Shown in pieces: positions 53,302 through 62,751 of a stretch of 64,000 bases of DNA (positions are counted from its first letter, which is position 1; each line of letters starts with the position of its first letter). Source of the DNA: Trueperaceae bacterium (GTDB lineage Bacteria; Deinococcota; Deinococci; Deinococcales; Trueperaceae); assembly GCA_020354625.1 (NCBI GenBank), contig CP070651.1, forward strand, positions 2,626,407-2,690,406, in the 5' to 3' direction. The notes beneath the pieces are model-generated. The model was not told the DNA's origin, ran no database searches, and was given only the letters and a program-made list of their open reading frames with translations. Position numbers and translations under genes: made by a program.

Positions 53302-55764
53302 ATGTCAGACGTACTCGATTCACCCACCTTCGATAACGCCATCCCCGTCTGTCCCGTCCGTGGCTCGGTCCTCTACCCTACTATGGTTATGCCCATCGAT
53401 GCTGGGCGGGCCATCTCGATTCGGGCGATCAATACGGCCCTCGACCGAGACCGAACCATCCTCATCGTGAGTCAAAAAGAGAGAGAAATCGAAGAGCCTT
53501 CTCCCAACGATCTCTTCGAAGTCGGCACCGCCTGTAACATCATGCGGATGAAGAAAAATCCCGACGGTAGCGTCCAGATGCTGGTTCGCGCCTTTGCACG
53601 AGTCAAAATAGACCACTACTACGCTTCAAGTGGCCTGCTCGAAGCCGAGGTCAGCCCCATCGAAATCCCGGATGGCGATCCTGTCGAGACCGAAGCGGCC
53701 TTCCGTGAGCTCAAAGAGAAGTTTACCGACCTGATCGATGCAAGCGGCCGGAATATCCAGCCCGAAGTGGCCCAGTTTGTCATGAACCTCGAGGATGCGG
53801 GGCAGTTTGCCGACTATGTCGCGTATCACCTCGACTTCAAACTCGAGGACAAACAAGCGGTTCTCGAGGCCGCCAGCGTCACCGAGCGACTCCGCAAAGT
53901 CCTGATCCTGATCGACACCGAAATCGAACTGCAAGAGACGCAACGCCGGCTCCAAAAGGAAGTCAAGGAAGAGATCGACCGCAACCAACGCGAGTACTTT
54001 TTACGGGAGCAGATCAAGGCGCTGCAAAAAGAGCTTTCGGGCAGTGACGACGAAGAAGACGAAATCGAAGCGTTTCGCGAGAAGCTCGAGGCGCTCGAAC
54101 TCCCCGAAGTCGCCATGAAAGAAGCCCAGCGCGAATTGAACCGCCTATCTCGCATGCACCCGGACTCGGCTGAGGCCTCGGTCATTCGCACCTACCTCAC
54201 CACCATTACCGAGCTTCCCTGGAACGAGCGGAGCGAAGACCAGCTCGAAATATCTATGGCCTCAAACGTGCTTGAAGAAGACCATTACGGGCTCGAAAAG
54301 GTCAAAGACCGGGTGCTCGAGTATTTGGCAGTTCGCAAGCTTAAGTTCGAGCGATCCCTAAAAGGGGAGTTGGAAAAGGCCGAGGTGAACAAGGGTCCGA
54401 TCTTGCTCTTCGTGGGTCCTCCCGGTGTCGGCAAGACCAGTATCGCTAAATCGATCGCCAAGGCCCTGAACCGTAGCTACGTGCGTATCTCGCTAGGGGG
54501 CGCGCGTGATGAGTCCGATATTCGTGGCCACCGACGCACCTATATCGGCTCGATGCCGGGTCGGATCATTCAAGGCATCCGTCAGGCGGGTACGAAGAAC
54601 CCGGTCTTTTTGCTCGACGAGGTCGACAAATTGGGAGTCAGCTACCAGGGTGATCCCTCAAGCGCGCTTCTCGAAGTGCTCGATCCGGCGCAAAACAACA
54701 CCTTCGTCGATCACTATCTCGGCGTCCCCTTCGACCTCTCGGAAGTGCTCTTCATCGCCACAGCAAACTACGCCCAACAGATTCCGGAAGCGCTTTTGGA
54801 CCGCATGGAACTGATCGAGTTCAATAGCTATATCGAACAGGAGAAACTCGAAATTGCCAAGCGCTACCTGATCCCGAGACAGATTCGAGAGAACGGACTG
54901 AAAGAGCGGCAGATCAATATAAGCGACACTGCCCTCAGCAAACTCATCACGTCCTACACTCGTGAGGCGGGCGTGCGCAACTTGGAGCGCACCATCGGCA
55001 CCGTGACACGCAAGGCGGCGCGGCGCATCGCCGAAGGACAGGTCAAGCGGATCCGCATCGGCGAAAGGAGCTTAGAGGGTTTCCTCGGTGCCGAGCGATT
55101 CTCCCCGGAATCGGAAGCGAGCGAGAACCTAGTAGGTGTGGCCACCGGAATGTACTATACGCCGGTCGGCGGCGACATCCTCTTTGTGGAGACGTCTGTC
55201 ACCCCCGGCAAATCGGGACTGGTGCTCACCGGCCAACTCGGAGAAGTCATGAAAGAGTCGGCACGGGCAGCCCTCACCTACGCCAAGAGCAACTCGGAAC
55301 GCTTCGGGATCTCACAAGACATTCTCGATACCTACGAAATCCACATTCACGTCCCAGCAGGAGCCGTCCCCAAAGAGGGACCGAGTGCCGGCACGGCGTT
55401 AGCCACCTCGCTCATCAGTGCCCTCACCTCCATTCCGGTGCGCAAGGACGTGGCCATGACCGGGGAAGTGACGTTGCGCGGCCGCGTGTTGCCCATCGGC
55501 GGCTTGAAAGAGAAGATCCTCGGAGCCAAGCGGGCCGGCATCAAAAACGTGCTCTTTCCCGAAAAGAACACAGCTGATATGAAAGACATTCCGAGCCACC
55601 TCAAAAAGAGCCTCCACCTCTACAATGTGGCCCACCTCGATCACGTTCTCGATCATGCGCTGGTAGGTGGGTTGAAGGCTCTTGAGGCAAACGCCAGCAA
55701 ACGCAAGAAGGTGAAGTCCTCAGGGAAACGTACCAATAATACCGGGGCACCCGCTCAGGCATAA
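53302..55764 (+). CDS. lon: ATP-dependent protease Lon
   Basis: An 820-residue AAA+ serine protease of quality control. The N-terminal substrate domain (about 12-215) and coiled-coil segment precede the ATPase, with Walker [10 protein letters not shown] (372-380) and Walker [11 protein letters not shown]. The catalytic dyad is Ser695 in EGPSAGTA and Lys in GGLKEK (about 738). The sequence ends with a basic, Lys-rich tail ([17 protein letters not shown]). AGGAG lies seven bases before the ATG. A long palindrome immediately after the stop separates it from the convergent peptide ABC genes. Confidence 0.96.
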   Translation: MSDVLDSPTFDNAIPVCPVRGSVLYPTMVMPIDAGRAISIRAINTALDRDRTILIVSQKEREIEEPSPNDLFEVGTACNIMRMKKNPDGSVQMLVRAFARVKIDHYYASSGLLEAEVSPIEIPDGDPVETEAAFRELKEKFTDLIDASGRNIQPEVAQFVMNLEDAGQFADYVAYHLDFKLEDKQAVLEAASVTERLRKVLILIDTEIELQETQRRLQKEVKEEIDRNQREYFLREQIKALQKELSGSDDEEDEIEAFREKLEALELPEVAMKEAQRELNRLSRMHPDSAEASVIRTYLTTITELPWNERSEDQLEISMASNVLEEDHYGLEKVKDRVLEYLAVRKLKFERSLKGELEKAEVNKGPILLFVGPPGVGKTSIAKSIAKALNRSYVRISLGGARDESDIRGHRRTYIGSMPGRIIQGIRQAGTKNPVFLLDEVDKLGVSYQGDPSSALLEVLDPAQNNTFVDHYLGVPFDLSEVLFIATANYAQQIPEALLDRMELIEFNSYIEQEKLEIAKRYLIPRQIRENGLKERQINISDTALSKLITSYTREAGVRNLERTIGTVTRKAARRIAEGQVKRIRIGERSLEGFLGAERFSPESEASENLVGVATGMYYTPVGGDILFVETSVTPGKSGLVLTGQLGEVMKESARAALTYAKSNSERFGISQDILDTYEIHIHVPAGAVPKEGPSAGTALATSLISALTSIPVRKDVAMTGEVTLRGRVLPIGGLKEKILGAKRAGIKNVLFPEKNTADMKDIPSHLKKSLHLYNVAHLDHVLDHALVGGLKALEANASKRKKVKSSGKRTNNTGAPAQA

Positions 55765-55769
55765 CGTCT

Positions 55770-55805
55770 GATCCGAGTCGGGGTGGTACCACCCCGACTC
55801 GGATC
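55770..55805. terminator. 36-bp perfect palindrome, bidirectional terminator candidate
   Basis: Two 18-base arms (GATCCGAGTCGGGGTGGT and its complement) meet at the centre, six bases after the lon stop and 36 bases before the stop of the convergent oppF-like gene. Neither strand shows a U-run, so termination may rely on hairpin strength or Rho. Confidence 0.65.
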
Positions 55806-55840
55806 TCCCCAAAACCCATCAAAACTATCTAGCCCAAACT

Positions 55841-56839
55841 CTAACGGGTCGGTTCGGGATCCCAAACGCCGTCCACATGTTCTTCTACGTAACGGCGACA
55901 GCGGACGCTGTGGCCAGGCGTGATCTCTTGCAAGGGGAGTTCGCCCTCACGACATTTGGGCTCGACAAACGGACAACGCGAAGCGAGCCGACAACCCGGC
56001 TTCGGATCGACCGGTGACGTCGGCTCACCGAGCAAGGTGAGCCTCTCCTTCTGTTGGGCCGGATGTTCGACCGGCGCGGCAGAGATCAGGCCTCGGGTAT
56101 AGGGATGTCCCGGAAGTTCGAAGATCGTGTCGGTGGGTCCGACCTCGACAATCTGCCCCAGATACATCACCGCAACCCGGTCGGAGAGATTGCTGACGAC
56201 AGAGAGATCGTGCGAGATAAATAGATACGCCGGTGAGAGCCGTTGTCTGATCTCTTCGAGTAGGTTGATGATCTGAGCCTGAACCGAAACATCGAGGGCC
56301 GAAGTGGGCTCATCGAGCACCACCAGGTCGGGGTTGGTGGCGAGCGCCCTGGCGATCCCCACGCGCTGCTGCTGGCCCCCTGAGAGTTGATGGGCGTAGC
56401 GCAGCGGCGTATCGGTCGGTAGGTGGACCAAATCGAACACTTCGGCTACTTTTCTGTCGGCTTCTTTACGCGACATGATGCCGCTGAGCCAGAGGGGTTC
56501 TGCCACCAGTTCTCCGACTTTGATACGCGGGTTGAGCGAGTCGTAGGGATCTTGAAAGACCATCTGCATGTTGGCCCGCATCACGCGCAGACGACTCGAG
56601 GTAGCCGCCACCACCGACTCGCCGTTCAAGAGGATCTCGCCAGATGTCGGCTCCTCGAGCCGCAAGATACAGCGACCCACCGTCGATTTTCCGCTCCCGC
56701 TCTCCCCTACCAATCCCACGGTCTCGCCGGGAGCGATAGAGAGGCTCACGTCGTCGGCCGCATGCAACAAGCTTCGAGCAAACGCGCCCCCGACCGGGTA
56801 ATGCTTGGTGAGACCGCGGATTTCCAAAACGTTACTCAA
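55841..56839 (-). CDS. Peptide ABC transporter ATP-binding protein (DppF/OppF type)
   Basis: A 332-residue ATPase. Walker A GESGSGKST, Q-loop FQDPYDSLNPR, signature QLSGGQQQRVGIARAL, Walker B VVLDEPTSALDVS, His-switch FISHDLSVV. The C-terminal oligopeptide-type extension has the cysteine cluster SRCPFVEPKCREGELPL ... CRR, which binds an Fe-S cluster in characterised relatives. The TTG at 56839 overlaps the stop of the DppD gene and has GGAGGG six bases upstream, so the two ATPases are co-translated and would form a heterodimer. Confidence 0.94.
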   Translation of the reverse strand: MSNVLEIRGLTKHYPVGGAFARSLLHAADDVSLSIAPGETVGLVGESGSGKSTVGRCILRLEEPTSGEILLNGESVVAATSSRLRVMRANMQMVFQDPYDSLNPRIKVGELVAEPLWLSGIMSRKEADRKVAEVFDLVHLPTDTPLRYAHQLSGGQQQRVGIARALATNPDLVVLDEPTSALDVSVQAQIINLLEEIRQRLSPAYLFISHDLSVVSNLSDRVAVMYLGQIVEVGPTDTIFELPGHPYTRGLISAAPVEHPAQQKERLTLLGEPTSPVDPKPGCRLASRCPFVEPKCREGELPLQEITPGHSVRCRRYVEEHVDGVWDPEPTR

Positions 56840-57825
56840 ACCAGGTCCCTCCAAAAGTGACAACGCACCCAGTGCCCCTCACCTACGATCTCGGGCACAG
56901 GGCTCTCTTCTGCACAACGGGACTGTGCGAGCGGGCACCGGGGGTGGAACCTGCAGCCGCTCGGCGGAGCGAGTAGATCGGGTACACGCCCAGGAATGCT
57001 CTGCAATTCTCCTCTCGCTCCAGGTTTGGGACGGCTCTGTAAAAGACCACGGGTGTAAGGATGGCTCGGCTGGTCGAAAAGCGCGTGCACCCCTGCTTGC
57101 TCCACGATCTCTCCTGCGTACATCACAGCGACCTCACTACACAACTCCGCAACGAGACCGAGATCATGGGTAATGAGGAGTTGCGTGAGGCCGGTCTCAT
57201 CCTCGAGCTCTTTGAGGAGTTCGATGATCTGGAACTGCACCGTGACGTCGAGCGCTGTGGTCGGCTCATCGGCCAAGAGCAACTTTGAGCCGCAGGAGAT
57301 GGCGAGGGCGATCATGACCCGCTGGCACATCCCGCCTGACAACTGGTGTGGGTACCGGTTCAGCACCACGGCAGGGTCTGGCAATCCGACCCGTGCCAGG
57401 ACTTCAAGAGCTGCCCGTTGAGCCTTGCGCGCGCTCAACCCTTTGTGAATCCTAAGAACCCTCAACAGCGTATCTTTGACCGTAAAGACCGGGTTGAGCG
57501 AAGCCCTGGGCTGTTGAAAGATCATGCTGATCTTCTCGCCGCGCACCTTGGCCATCTCACGTTCTGTCAATTGCAAGAGGTTGACGCCCTGAAACTCGAT
57601 TTTTCCCGCGACGATGCGGCCTGGGGCTCGCATAAGACGCATGATCGAGAAGGCCGTCACCGATTTGCCGCTACCGCTCTCGCCGACAAGCCCGGTCACG
57701 CGGCCACTAGCGATCTCGAAGTTGAGCCCGTCGAGAACCTTAGCGACGCCACGCTGGGTAAAGAAGTGCGTCTGCAAACCCCTGATCGTAATGAGTGGGG
57801 TCGTACCGGGCACCGAGTCGGACAT
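56836..57825 (-). CDS. Peptide ABC transporter ATP-binding protein (DppD/OppD type)
   Basis: A 329-residue ATPase. Walker A GESGSGKSV, Q-loop FQQPRASLNP, signature QLSGGMCQRVMIALAI, Walker B LLADEPTTALDVT, His-switch LITHDLGLVAE. The signature carries MCQR where QQQR is usual, as in many DppD proteins. The C-terminal cysteine cluster FHPRCPLAQSRCAEESP is present. The stop of the preceding permease lies six bases upstream of the ATG, so the genes are tightly packed. Confidence 0.94.
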   Translation of the reverse strand: MSDSVPGTTPLITIRGLQTHFFTQRGVAKVLDGLNFEIASGRVTGLVGESGSGKSVTAFSIMRLMRAPGRIVAGKIEFQGVNLLQLTEREMAKVRGEKISMIFQQPRASLNPVFTVKDTLLRVLRIHKGLSARKAQRAALEVLARVGLPDPAVVLNRYPHQLSGGMCQRVMIALAISCGSKLLLADEPTTALDVTVQFQIIELLKELEDETGLTQLLITHDLGLVAELCSEVAVMYAGEIVEQAGVHALFDQPSHPYTRGLLQSRPKPGARGELQSIPGRVPDLLAPPSGCRFHPRCPLAQSRCAEESPVPEIVGEGHWVRCHFWRDLV

Positions 57826-57831
57826 CAAAAG

Positions 57832-58719
57832 TCAGTTCCTGTGTGGGTCGAAGATATCTTGAAGGCCGTCACCGATCAGGTTGAATCCCATGACGGCGAT
57901 GATGATGAAGAGCCCAGGAAACAGTGACACCCACCACTCCCCGCTGATGATACGGGAGCTGCCCATGGCGACCATGAGCCCCCACTCCGGTTCGGGGAGC
58001 CGCACGCCCAACCCGATGAAACTCAGACCGGCTGCCGTAAGGATGGCATAACCGGGCTGAAGCGTCGACTGGATGAAGATCGGACCCAAACTATTGGGGA
58101 GCAGGTGCCGAAAGAGCACACGCCAGTGTGGGTTGCCAGAGGCGATGGCGGCCATGGCGTACTGGCTGCGCTTGTTCGACAGGATGCTGACGCGCATGAG
58201 GTGGGCGTAGATCGGTACGTTGGTGAAGGCGATGGCGATAATGAGATTGCGAAAGCTCGGACCGAGCGCGCCGGCGATCGCCAGCGCCAGGATGAAAGCA
58301 GGAAAAGCTTGGAGCAGCTCCACTACCCGCATGATCGCTTCGCCAAAAAAGCCTTCCCAATACCCGGCCACCGCACCGAGAAGACAGCCGATCACCAAGG
58401 CTACCGCAACCGCACCGAAAGCGATGGCGAGGTCCTGACGGGCGCCGTAGAGGATTCGTGAAAAGATATCTTCACCCCAGATACCGGTTCCGAAGAGGTG
58501 CTCTTGTGAAGGCGGCTGTAGCGAGATGCGCGGATCGGTCGCATAGGGGTCGTAGGGGGCGAGCAGGGGCGCGAAGAGTGCCATCAAGATGAGCAGGGCT
58601 ACGACGATCAACCCGAAGAGCGTCACGGGGTTCTTGCGCAGTAGATACCAGAACTCGGATCCCGATGCCCGGTTCGCGACTTGCACGGGTGTGGTGCCCT
58701 CGGTTAATGGTTCAGCCAT
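57832..58719 (-). CDS. Peptide ABC transporter permease (DppC/OppC type)
   Basis: A 295-residue inner-membrane permease. The N-terminal OppC-type segment (NPVTLFGLIVVALLILMALF) is helix 1 and the loop LLAPYDPYATDP is diagnostic. The EAA loop appears as YAMAAIASGNPHWRVLFRHLLP, and LSFIGLGVRLPEPEWG is a conserved block. GGCGGAGAA precedes the ATG. It forms the pore with the DppB-type gene just upstream. Confidence 0.95.
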   Translation of the reverse strand: MAEPLTEGTTPVQVANRASGSEFWYLLRKNPVTLFGLIVVALLILMALFAPLLAPYDPYATDPRISLQPPSQEHLFGTGIWGEDIFSRILYGARQDLAIAFGAVAVALVIGCLLGAVAGYWEGFFGEAIMRVVELLQAFPAFILALAIAGALGPSFRNLIIAIAFTNVPIYAHLMRVSILSNKRSQYAMAAIASGNPHWRVLFRHLLPNSLGPIFIQSTLQPGYAILTAAGLSFIGLGVRLPEPEWGLMVAMGSSRIISGEWWVSLFPGLFIIIAVMGFNLIGDGLQDIFDPHRN

Positions 58720-58734
58720 CGTTCTCCGCCTAGC

Positions 58735-59751
58735 CTAAATCTCGATCCTGGGATTCAAAAATCGGTACACGAGATCCGTAAGCAAAAACAGTATCACGTA
58801 CATGGTCGTGGTATAGAGCACAAAGCCCTGAATGGCGGTGTAGTCACTACCGGCGATCGCGTTGTAGGCGTAACGCCCCAAACCGGGCCAGGCGAATATA
58901 TTCTCGACCAACACCGATCCACCCAATAAAAAACCGTACACCACAGCGATCATTGTCACCACAGGCAAGAGCGCATTTTTGAGAGCGTATCGAAAGACGA
59001 TCGAACGCCAAGGGAGTCCGAGGGCTCTGGCCGCCACGATGTATTGCGACTCCAAAGCCTCGAGCATACCCGAGCGTGCCATGCGTGCCAGCGGTGCCAT
59101 CGCACCATACGCGAGAGCCAACGTCGGCAGGATCAAAATCGTCACCGAGCTGCGCAGTGCCTTCCAGTTGCCGGCTAGGAGGCTGTCGAGCGTCAACAGT
59201 CCGGTGAACGTCTCGGGGGCACTGAGGCGTGGGTTGATACGTCCGAGTGGGGCGGGTGCGAGTTGCCAGAGAAAAAAGAAAAAATAGATGAGGAGCAGCG
59301 AGAACCAAAAGACCGGCATCGAGACACCCGAAACCGACAAGAAACGGGAGAGGTGATCGATCCAGGTGTCGCGCTTCACCGCTGAAAGGATACCGAGCGG
59401 TACCCCGACTAGAATGGCGAGGAGCATGGCGTACGTGGTCAGTTCAAAGGTTGCGGGGAAAAACTTCCTGAGATCCTCGGTGACAGGCAATCCGCTCTGA
59501 AACGAAACGCCCATATCGCCTCTCAGCAAATTGCGCATGTACTTGCCATATTGCACCAAGATAGGGTCGGTAAGGCCGTAGCGCTCGGCCAACTGCTGGC
59601 GCATCTCGGCAGTCGCCATCGGCGGCACGATCTGGTCGATGGGATTCCCCGAAATGACCACGCGCGTCAAGACAAAGACGATGAGCGTCACCCCAAAGAG
59701 GAGCGGTAACAAGAGCAAAAGACGCTTTAGAATGTACAGTGCGAGTTTCAT
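58735..59751 (-). CDS. Peptide ABC transporter permease (DppB/OppB type)
   Basis: A 338-residue permease with an N-terminal helix (LLLLPLLFGVTLIVFVLTR) and the loop GNPIDQIVPPMATAEMRQQL typical of DppB. The EAA loop reads YIVAARALGLPWRSIVFRYA and is followed by LKNALLPVVTMI; VENIFAWPGLGRYAYNAI is another conserved block. It is separated from the binding-protein gene by 86 bases containing the hairpin at 59795-59824, and from dppC by 15 bases. Confidence 0.95.
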   Translation of the reverse strand: MKLALYILKRLLLLLPLLFGVTLIVFVLTRVVISGNPIDQIVPPMATAEMRQQLAERYGLTDPILVQYGKYMRNLLRGDMGVSFQSGLPVTEDLRKFFPATFELTTYAMLLAILVGVPLGILSAVKRDTWIDHLSRFLSVSGVSMPVFWFSLLLIYFFFFLWQLAPAPLGRINPRLSAPETFTGLLTLDSLLAGNWKALRSSVTILILPTLALAYGAMAPLARMARSGMLEALESQYIVAARALGLPWRSIVFRYALKNALLPVVTMIAVVYGFLLGGSVLVENIFAWPGLGRYAYNAIAGSDYTAIQGFVLYTTTMYVILFLLTDLVYRFLNPRIEI

Positions 59752-59794
59752 GGCCTCAGCTTGTCCCTACGTGCACCTAAATCTTAATGGAGCC

Positions 59795-59824
59795 GCTACA
59801 GGGGCACGCTTGTGCCCCTGTAGC
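59795..59824 (-). repeat. Hairpin between peptide-binding protein and permease genes
   Basis: Thirteen-base perfect arms (GCTACAGGGGCAC and its complement) enclose a four-base loop, 13 bases after the binding-protein stop. No U-run follows on the minus strand. It is the third such intra-operon hairpin in the window. Confidence 0.8.
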
Positions 59825-59837
59825 CGTTACTTTCGAT

Positions 59838-61427
59838 TTAGTTCCAATCTGTCCGCTTCAGGAAGTGGAAGCGGGTATAGCGATCAGCAGAGTGCCAGAC
59901 GTAGCCTTCGACGTCAGAACGCGTGACCATGACCTTTTCGGGTTGGAACAGGAATACCCAAGGGGCTTCCTCGAGTACAGTCTCCTGAATCTCCATCGCT
60001 GCCGCCTCGCGCGCTTCGAGGTCGGTACTCAGCGTAAAGTCGTCGATAAGGGACCAAACACGATCGTTTTGGTAGCGCGCATAGTCGCAGCAGTCGGCTT
60101 TGAGCAACCAGAACATGTGGTAGAAGGGGTCGTTGTTGATCGAAATCCACTGGTTGGCGAAGAAGAAGCCGTGCTCTCGGCGCTGCATCTTCTCGGTAAA
60201 GGCTGCACCCGGCATCTCTTCGATGGTGGCGTCGATCCCGATCTCCCTGAGCGCGCTCTGAATCCAGACTGCAGCCTCTTTATCTTCGGCGCGGTCGTTG
60301 CGGATGGTGAAGGTGGTTTCAAATCCGTCTGGAAAGCCCGCTTCGGCCAACAGGGCTCTGGCCTTTTCGAAGTCCTGCTCGTAGACGAAAAACTCATCGG
60401 TGTGATAGGGAGTCCCCTGTGGGATCGGGCTGGTCAGCTGGATGCCGAAGCCTTTGATGACGTTATCGAGGATGATGTCGTAGGGAATGGCGTAGGAGAT
60501 CGCCTGGCGGACCTTGACGTTGTCGAAAGGCGGCACGGTGTTGTTCATCCCCAAGTAGACGACCGCCCGGGTGGTGAAGCGCTGCACGTTGATGTTGGGG
60601 TCGCGCTCGAGACCGGCGATGTCTTTTGGCGGGATGTCGTAGGCGATGTCGACCGCACCGGCCCGGAGCTGCGCAAGCCGGCTCGAGGGATCGGGAATGA
60701 TCTTCAAGATGACCTTGTCGTTGGCGACTTCACCGTAGTAATTCGGGTTGCGGGCCAGCACGATCTCGTTGCCCCGGTCCCAGCTCTCGATCACATACGG
60801 GCCGCTCTCGGTGCCACCGGTGTTGTTCTGGAGCCACTCGTGGGCCCAGGGATCTTCCTCGGTCATATGTGGTTTGACGACATTGGGGTTCAGAATCGAG
60901 TGGCCGAACTGGGCCATGTTGCCGAGCAGCAACGTGTTCGGCGTGGAGATGTCGAACACTACAGTGTGGTCGTCGAGGACCCGCACCGCGTCGGCACCGT
61001 CGACAGCAGCCATACCGGTCAGGAAGGCGGTGACGCCACCCTGGCCGAAGATGCGGTCGTAGGTGAACTTCACAGCGTTGGCATCGATCGGATCACCGTT
61101 GGAGAACTTCAGCCCAGGACGTATCCGGAAGGTCACCGAAAGCCCATCCTCGGCCGGTTCGATCGACTCGGCGATGTCGCCCATGAAGACATCTGCATTG
61201 CCGATTAGCTGACCGTCGTCACCCTCCTCTTTGGCGAAATCGACGAGATAGCCGTAGACATTGGTCAACACTTCTTGGGTGATAATGTCCCCACTGGACA
61301 GGGTGGGATCCAAATTCTGCATATCGCTGGCGATGGCGATGATCAAGGTGCGCTCTTGAGCCAGTGCCAGCCCCGCCAAGAAGGCGACTAGAACGAAGGT
61401 CATCGACGTAACGAGTCTTTTCATCAA
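59838..61427 (-). CDS. Peptide ABC transporter substrate-binding protein (DppA/OppA type)
   Basis: A 529-residue family 5 binding protein. The signal peptide is residues about 1-23 (LVTSMTFVLVAFLAGLALA). Conserved text includes IASDMQNLDPTLSSGD, LKFSNGDPIDANAVKFTYDR, the strand GTGPYVIESWDRG-like segment (here ESGPYVIESWDRGNEI), NPNYYG and VRQAISYAIPYD. GAGGAG precedes the ATG. It is the first gene of the five-gene importer on this strand. The ligand may be a peptide or another small nitrogen-rich compound; the upstream M24 peptidase and hydantoinase genes point to a processed peptide or cyclic amide. Confidence 0.93.
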   Translation of the reverse strand: MMKRLVTSMTFVLVAFLAGLALAQERTLIIAIASDMQNLDPTLSSGDIITQEVLTNVYGYLVDFAKEEGDDGQLIGNADVFMGDIAESIEPAEDGLSVTFRIRPGLKFSNGDPIDANAVKFTYDRIFGQGGVTAFLTGMAAVDGADAVRVLDDHTVVFDISTPNTLLLGNMAQFGHSILNPNVVKPHMTEEDPWAHEWLQNNTGGTESGPYVIESWDRGNEIVLARNPNYYGEVANDKVILKIIPDPSSRLAQLRAGAVDIAYDIPPKDIAGLERDPNINVQRFTTRAVVYLGMNNTVPPFDNVKVRQAISYAIPYDIILDNVIKGFGIQLTSPIPQGTPYHTDEFFVYEQDFEKARALLAEAGFPDGFETTFTIRNDRAEDKEAAVWIQSALREIGIDATIEEMPGAAFTEKMQRREHGFFFANQWISINNDPFYHMFWLLKADCCDYARYQNDRVWSLIDDFTLSTDLEAREAAAMEIQETVLEEAPWVFLFQPEKVMVTRSDVEGYVWHSADRYTRFHFLKRTDWN

Positions 61428-61601
61428 TTTCTCCTCAATTTTGACAAATGGATCGCCTTGAATATCGTTGCTACGTTCGTAACAGAGCCTACCCTAGCGT
61501 TCACGTCATACCCGACTCCTCCCTCGCACAAGCGGTTTGCTCAATGACTGTTTTGCCCACAACATGCTTCGATCACCCGGTCTTTTCTCCACTCGGTAAT
61601 G

Positions 61602-61617
61602 TTGCGCAGTAGCGCAA
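61602..61617. repeat. Small inverted repeat in the M24-dppA spacer
   Basis: Six-base arms TTGCGC and GCGCAA surround AGTA, 30 bases after the stop of the M24 peptidase gene on the minus strand. It is a hairpin without a U-run and may end or attenuate the upstream transcript. The rest of the 220-base spacer showed nothing firm. Confidence 0.4.
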
Positions 61618-61647
61618 TCATTACACACCGAGCTTTAGATCGAACGT

Positions 61648-62751
61648 TCATCTGGCCTCAGCGACAAAGACTTCGCGTGGGAGTCCGTTGAAAATTCGGG
61701 CACCATCCTCGGTCACCACTACGATCTCCTCGAGCCGCACCCCGAACTCTCCCGGCAAGTAGATCCCCGGTTCGACCGAGAAGACCATGCCTTTTTCGAG
61801 CGCGAGCTCGTTGGTGCTGGTGATGTAGGGGGGTTCGTGGCCGTTGAGCCCCAAGCCGTGACCGGTACGGTGCACGAAATACTCGCCATAGCCTGCTGCG
61901 GTGATGACGTCGCGGGCAGCCCGGTCGACCTCTCTGGCGGCGAGCCCAGGACGGATCACGCCGAGAGCTGCCTGCACGGCTTGCTCAACGACGGCGTGAA
62001 CTTCGAGATAGTGCTGGCTGGGTGTACCCACAAAAGCCATGCGGGTGACGTCGCTGTTATAGCCATCTTTTCTGGCACCGATGTCGATGACGATGGCATC
62101 ACCCTCTTCGACGCGCTTACGGCTGGTGGCGTGGTGCGGAAAGGCGCCGTTCGGCCCAGCGCCGATGATAGTGAAGTTCACCTTGTCGACCCCGGCCTCT
62201 TCATACGCCTGGCGAGCGGCCTGACCGATGTCTCGCTCGCTGACCCCCGGCCGGATCGACGCAAAAGCCGCTTGCATGGCCCGGTCGGCGGTGGCGGCGT
62301 TCTGTTGGATCAGCTCGACCTCGACGTCCTCCTTGAGCATGCGCACACCACCGATCAGCTCGGTGGCGGCGAGCGGTCTGGCATCATCCAGATGCTCGAG
62401 CAGAAGGAGACTGAAGTCCGTTCGCATGGTCTCGTCCAGAGCGACTACGTCGACATCGCCGAAGTGGAGTTGTGCTCCCAAGCGTCTCAGCGCCTCAGCC
62501 GGACCCTCCGCATCGGCGTAGGTCTCCATGGAGACGTTCAGGTGCGCCCTGGCCTCCTCGGCGTTGAGCTCCGGCATGAGCATCGCCTCGCCGCGTGGCG
62601 TGAGCAGAAAGAAACAGGGACGCTCGTCCGGGTGCGAGTGCCAACCCAACAGATAGGTCATATTCTCGCTCGGCCACACAGCGAGTAGGTCGATGCCTCG
62701 ACGGGCCATGTGTTCTCTGATCACAGTACGGCGCGCAGTATAATCGATCAC
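61648..62751 (-). CDS. M24 family metallopeptidase (Xaa-Pro dipeptidase/creatinase-like)
   Basis: A 367-residue pita-bread-fold enzyme. The N-terminal creatinase domain (about 1-130) starts with VIREHMARRGIDLLAVWPSENM and YLLGWHSHPDERP. The metal ligands of the C-terminal domain are Asp in VIDIGARKDG, Asp in YNSDVTRM, His in HRTGHGLGLNGHEPP, Glu in FSVEPGIYLPGEFG and Glu in VRLEEIVVV. It could be an Xaa-Pro peptidase or act on non-peptide amides such as ectoine derivatives. The GTG overlaps the stop of the hydantoinase B gene (GTGA), so they are translated together. Confidence 0.93.
   Translation of the reverse strand: MIDYTARRTVIREHMARRGIDLLAVWPSENMTYLLGWHSHPDERPCFFLLTPRGEAMLMPELNAEEARAHLNVSMETYADAEGPAEALRRLGAQLHFGDVDVVALDETMRTDFSLLLLEHLDDARPLAATELIGGVRMLKEDVEVELIQQNAATADRAMQAAFASIRPGVSERDIGQAARQAYEEAGVDKVNFTIIGAGPNGAFPHHATSRKRVEEGDAIVIDIGARKDGYNSDVTRMAFVGTPSQHYLEVHAVVEQAVQAALGVIRPGLAAREVDRAARDVITAAGYGEYFVHRTGHGLGLNGHEPPYITSTNELALEKGMVFSVEPGIYLPGEFGVRLEEIVVVTEDGARIFNGLPREVFVAEAR

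Noticed and set aside
59787..61208. 473-codon frame opposite the peptide-binding protein gene
   Set aside because: Antisense shadow with no domain signature.
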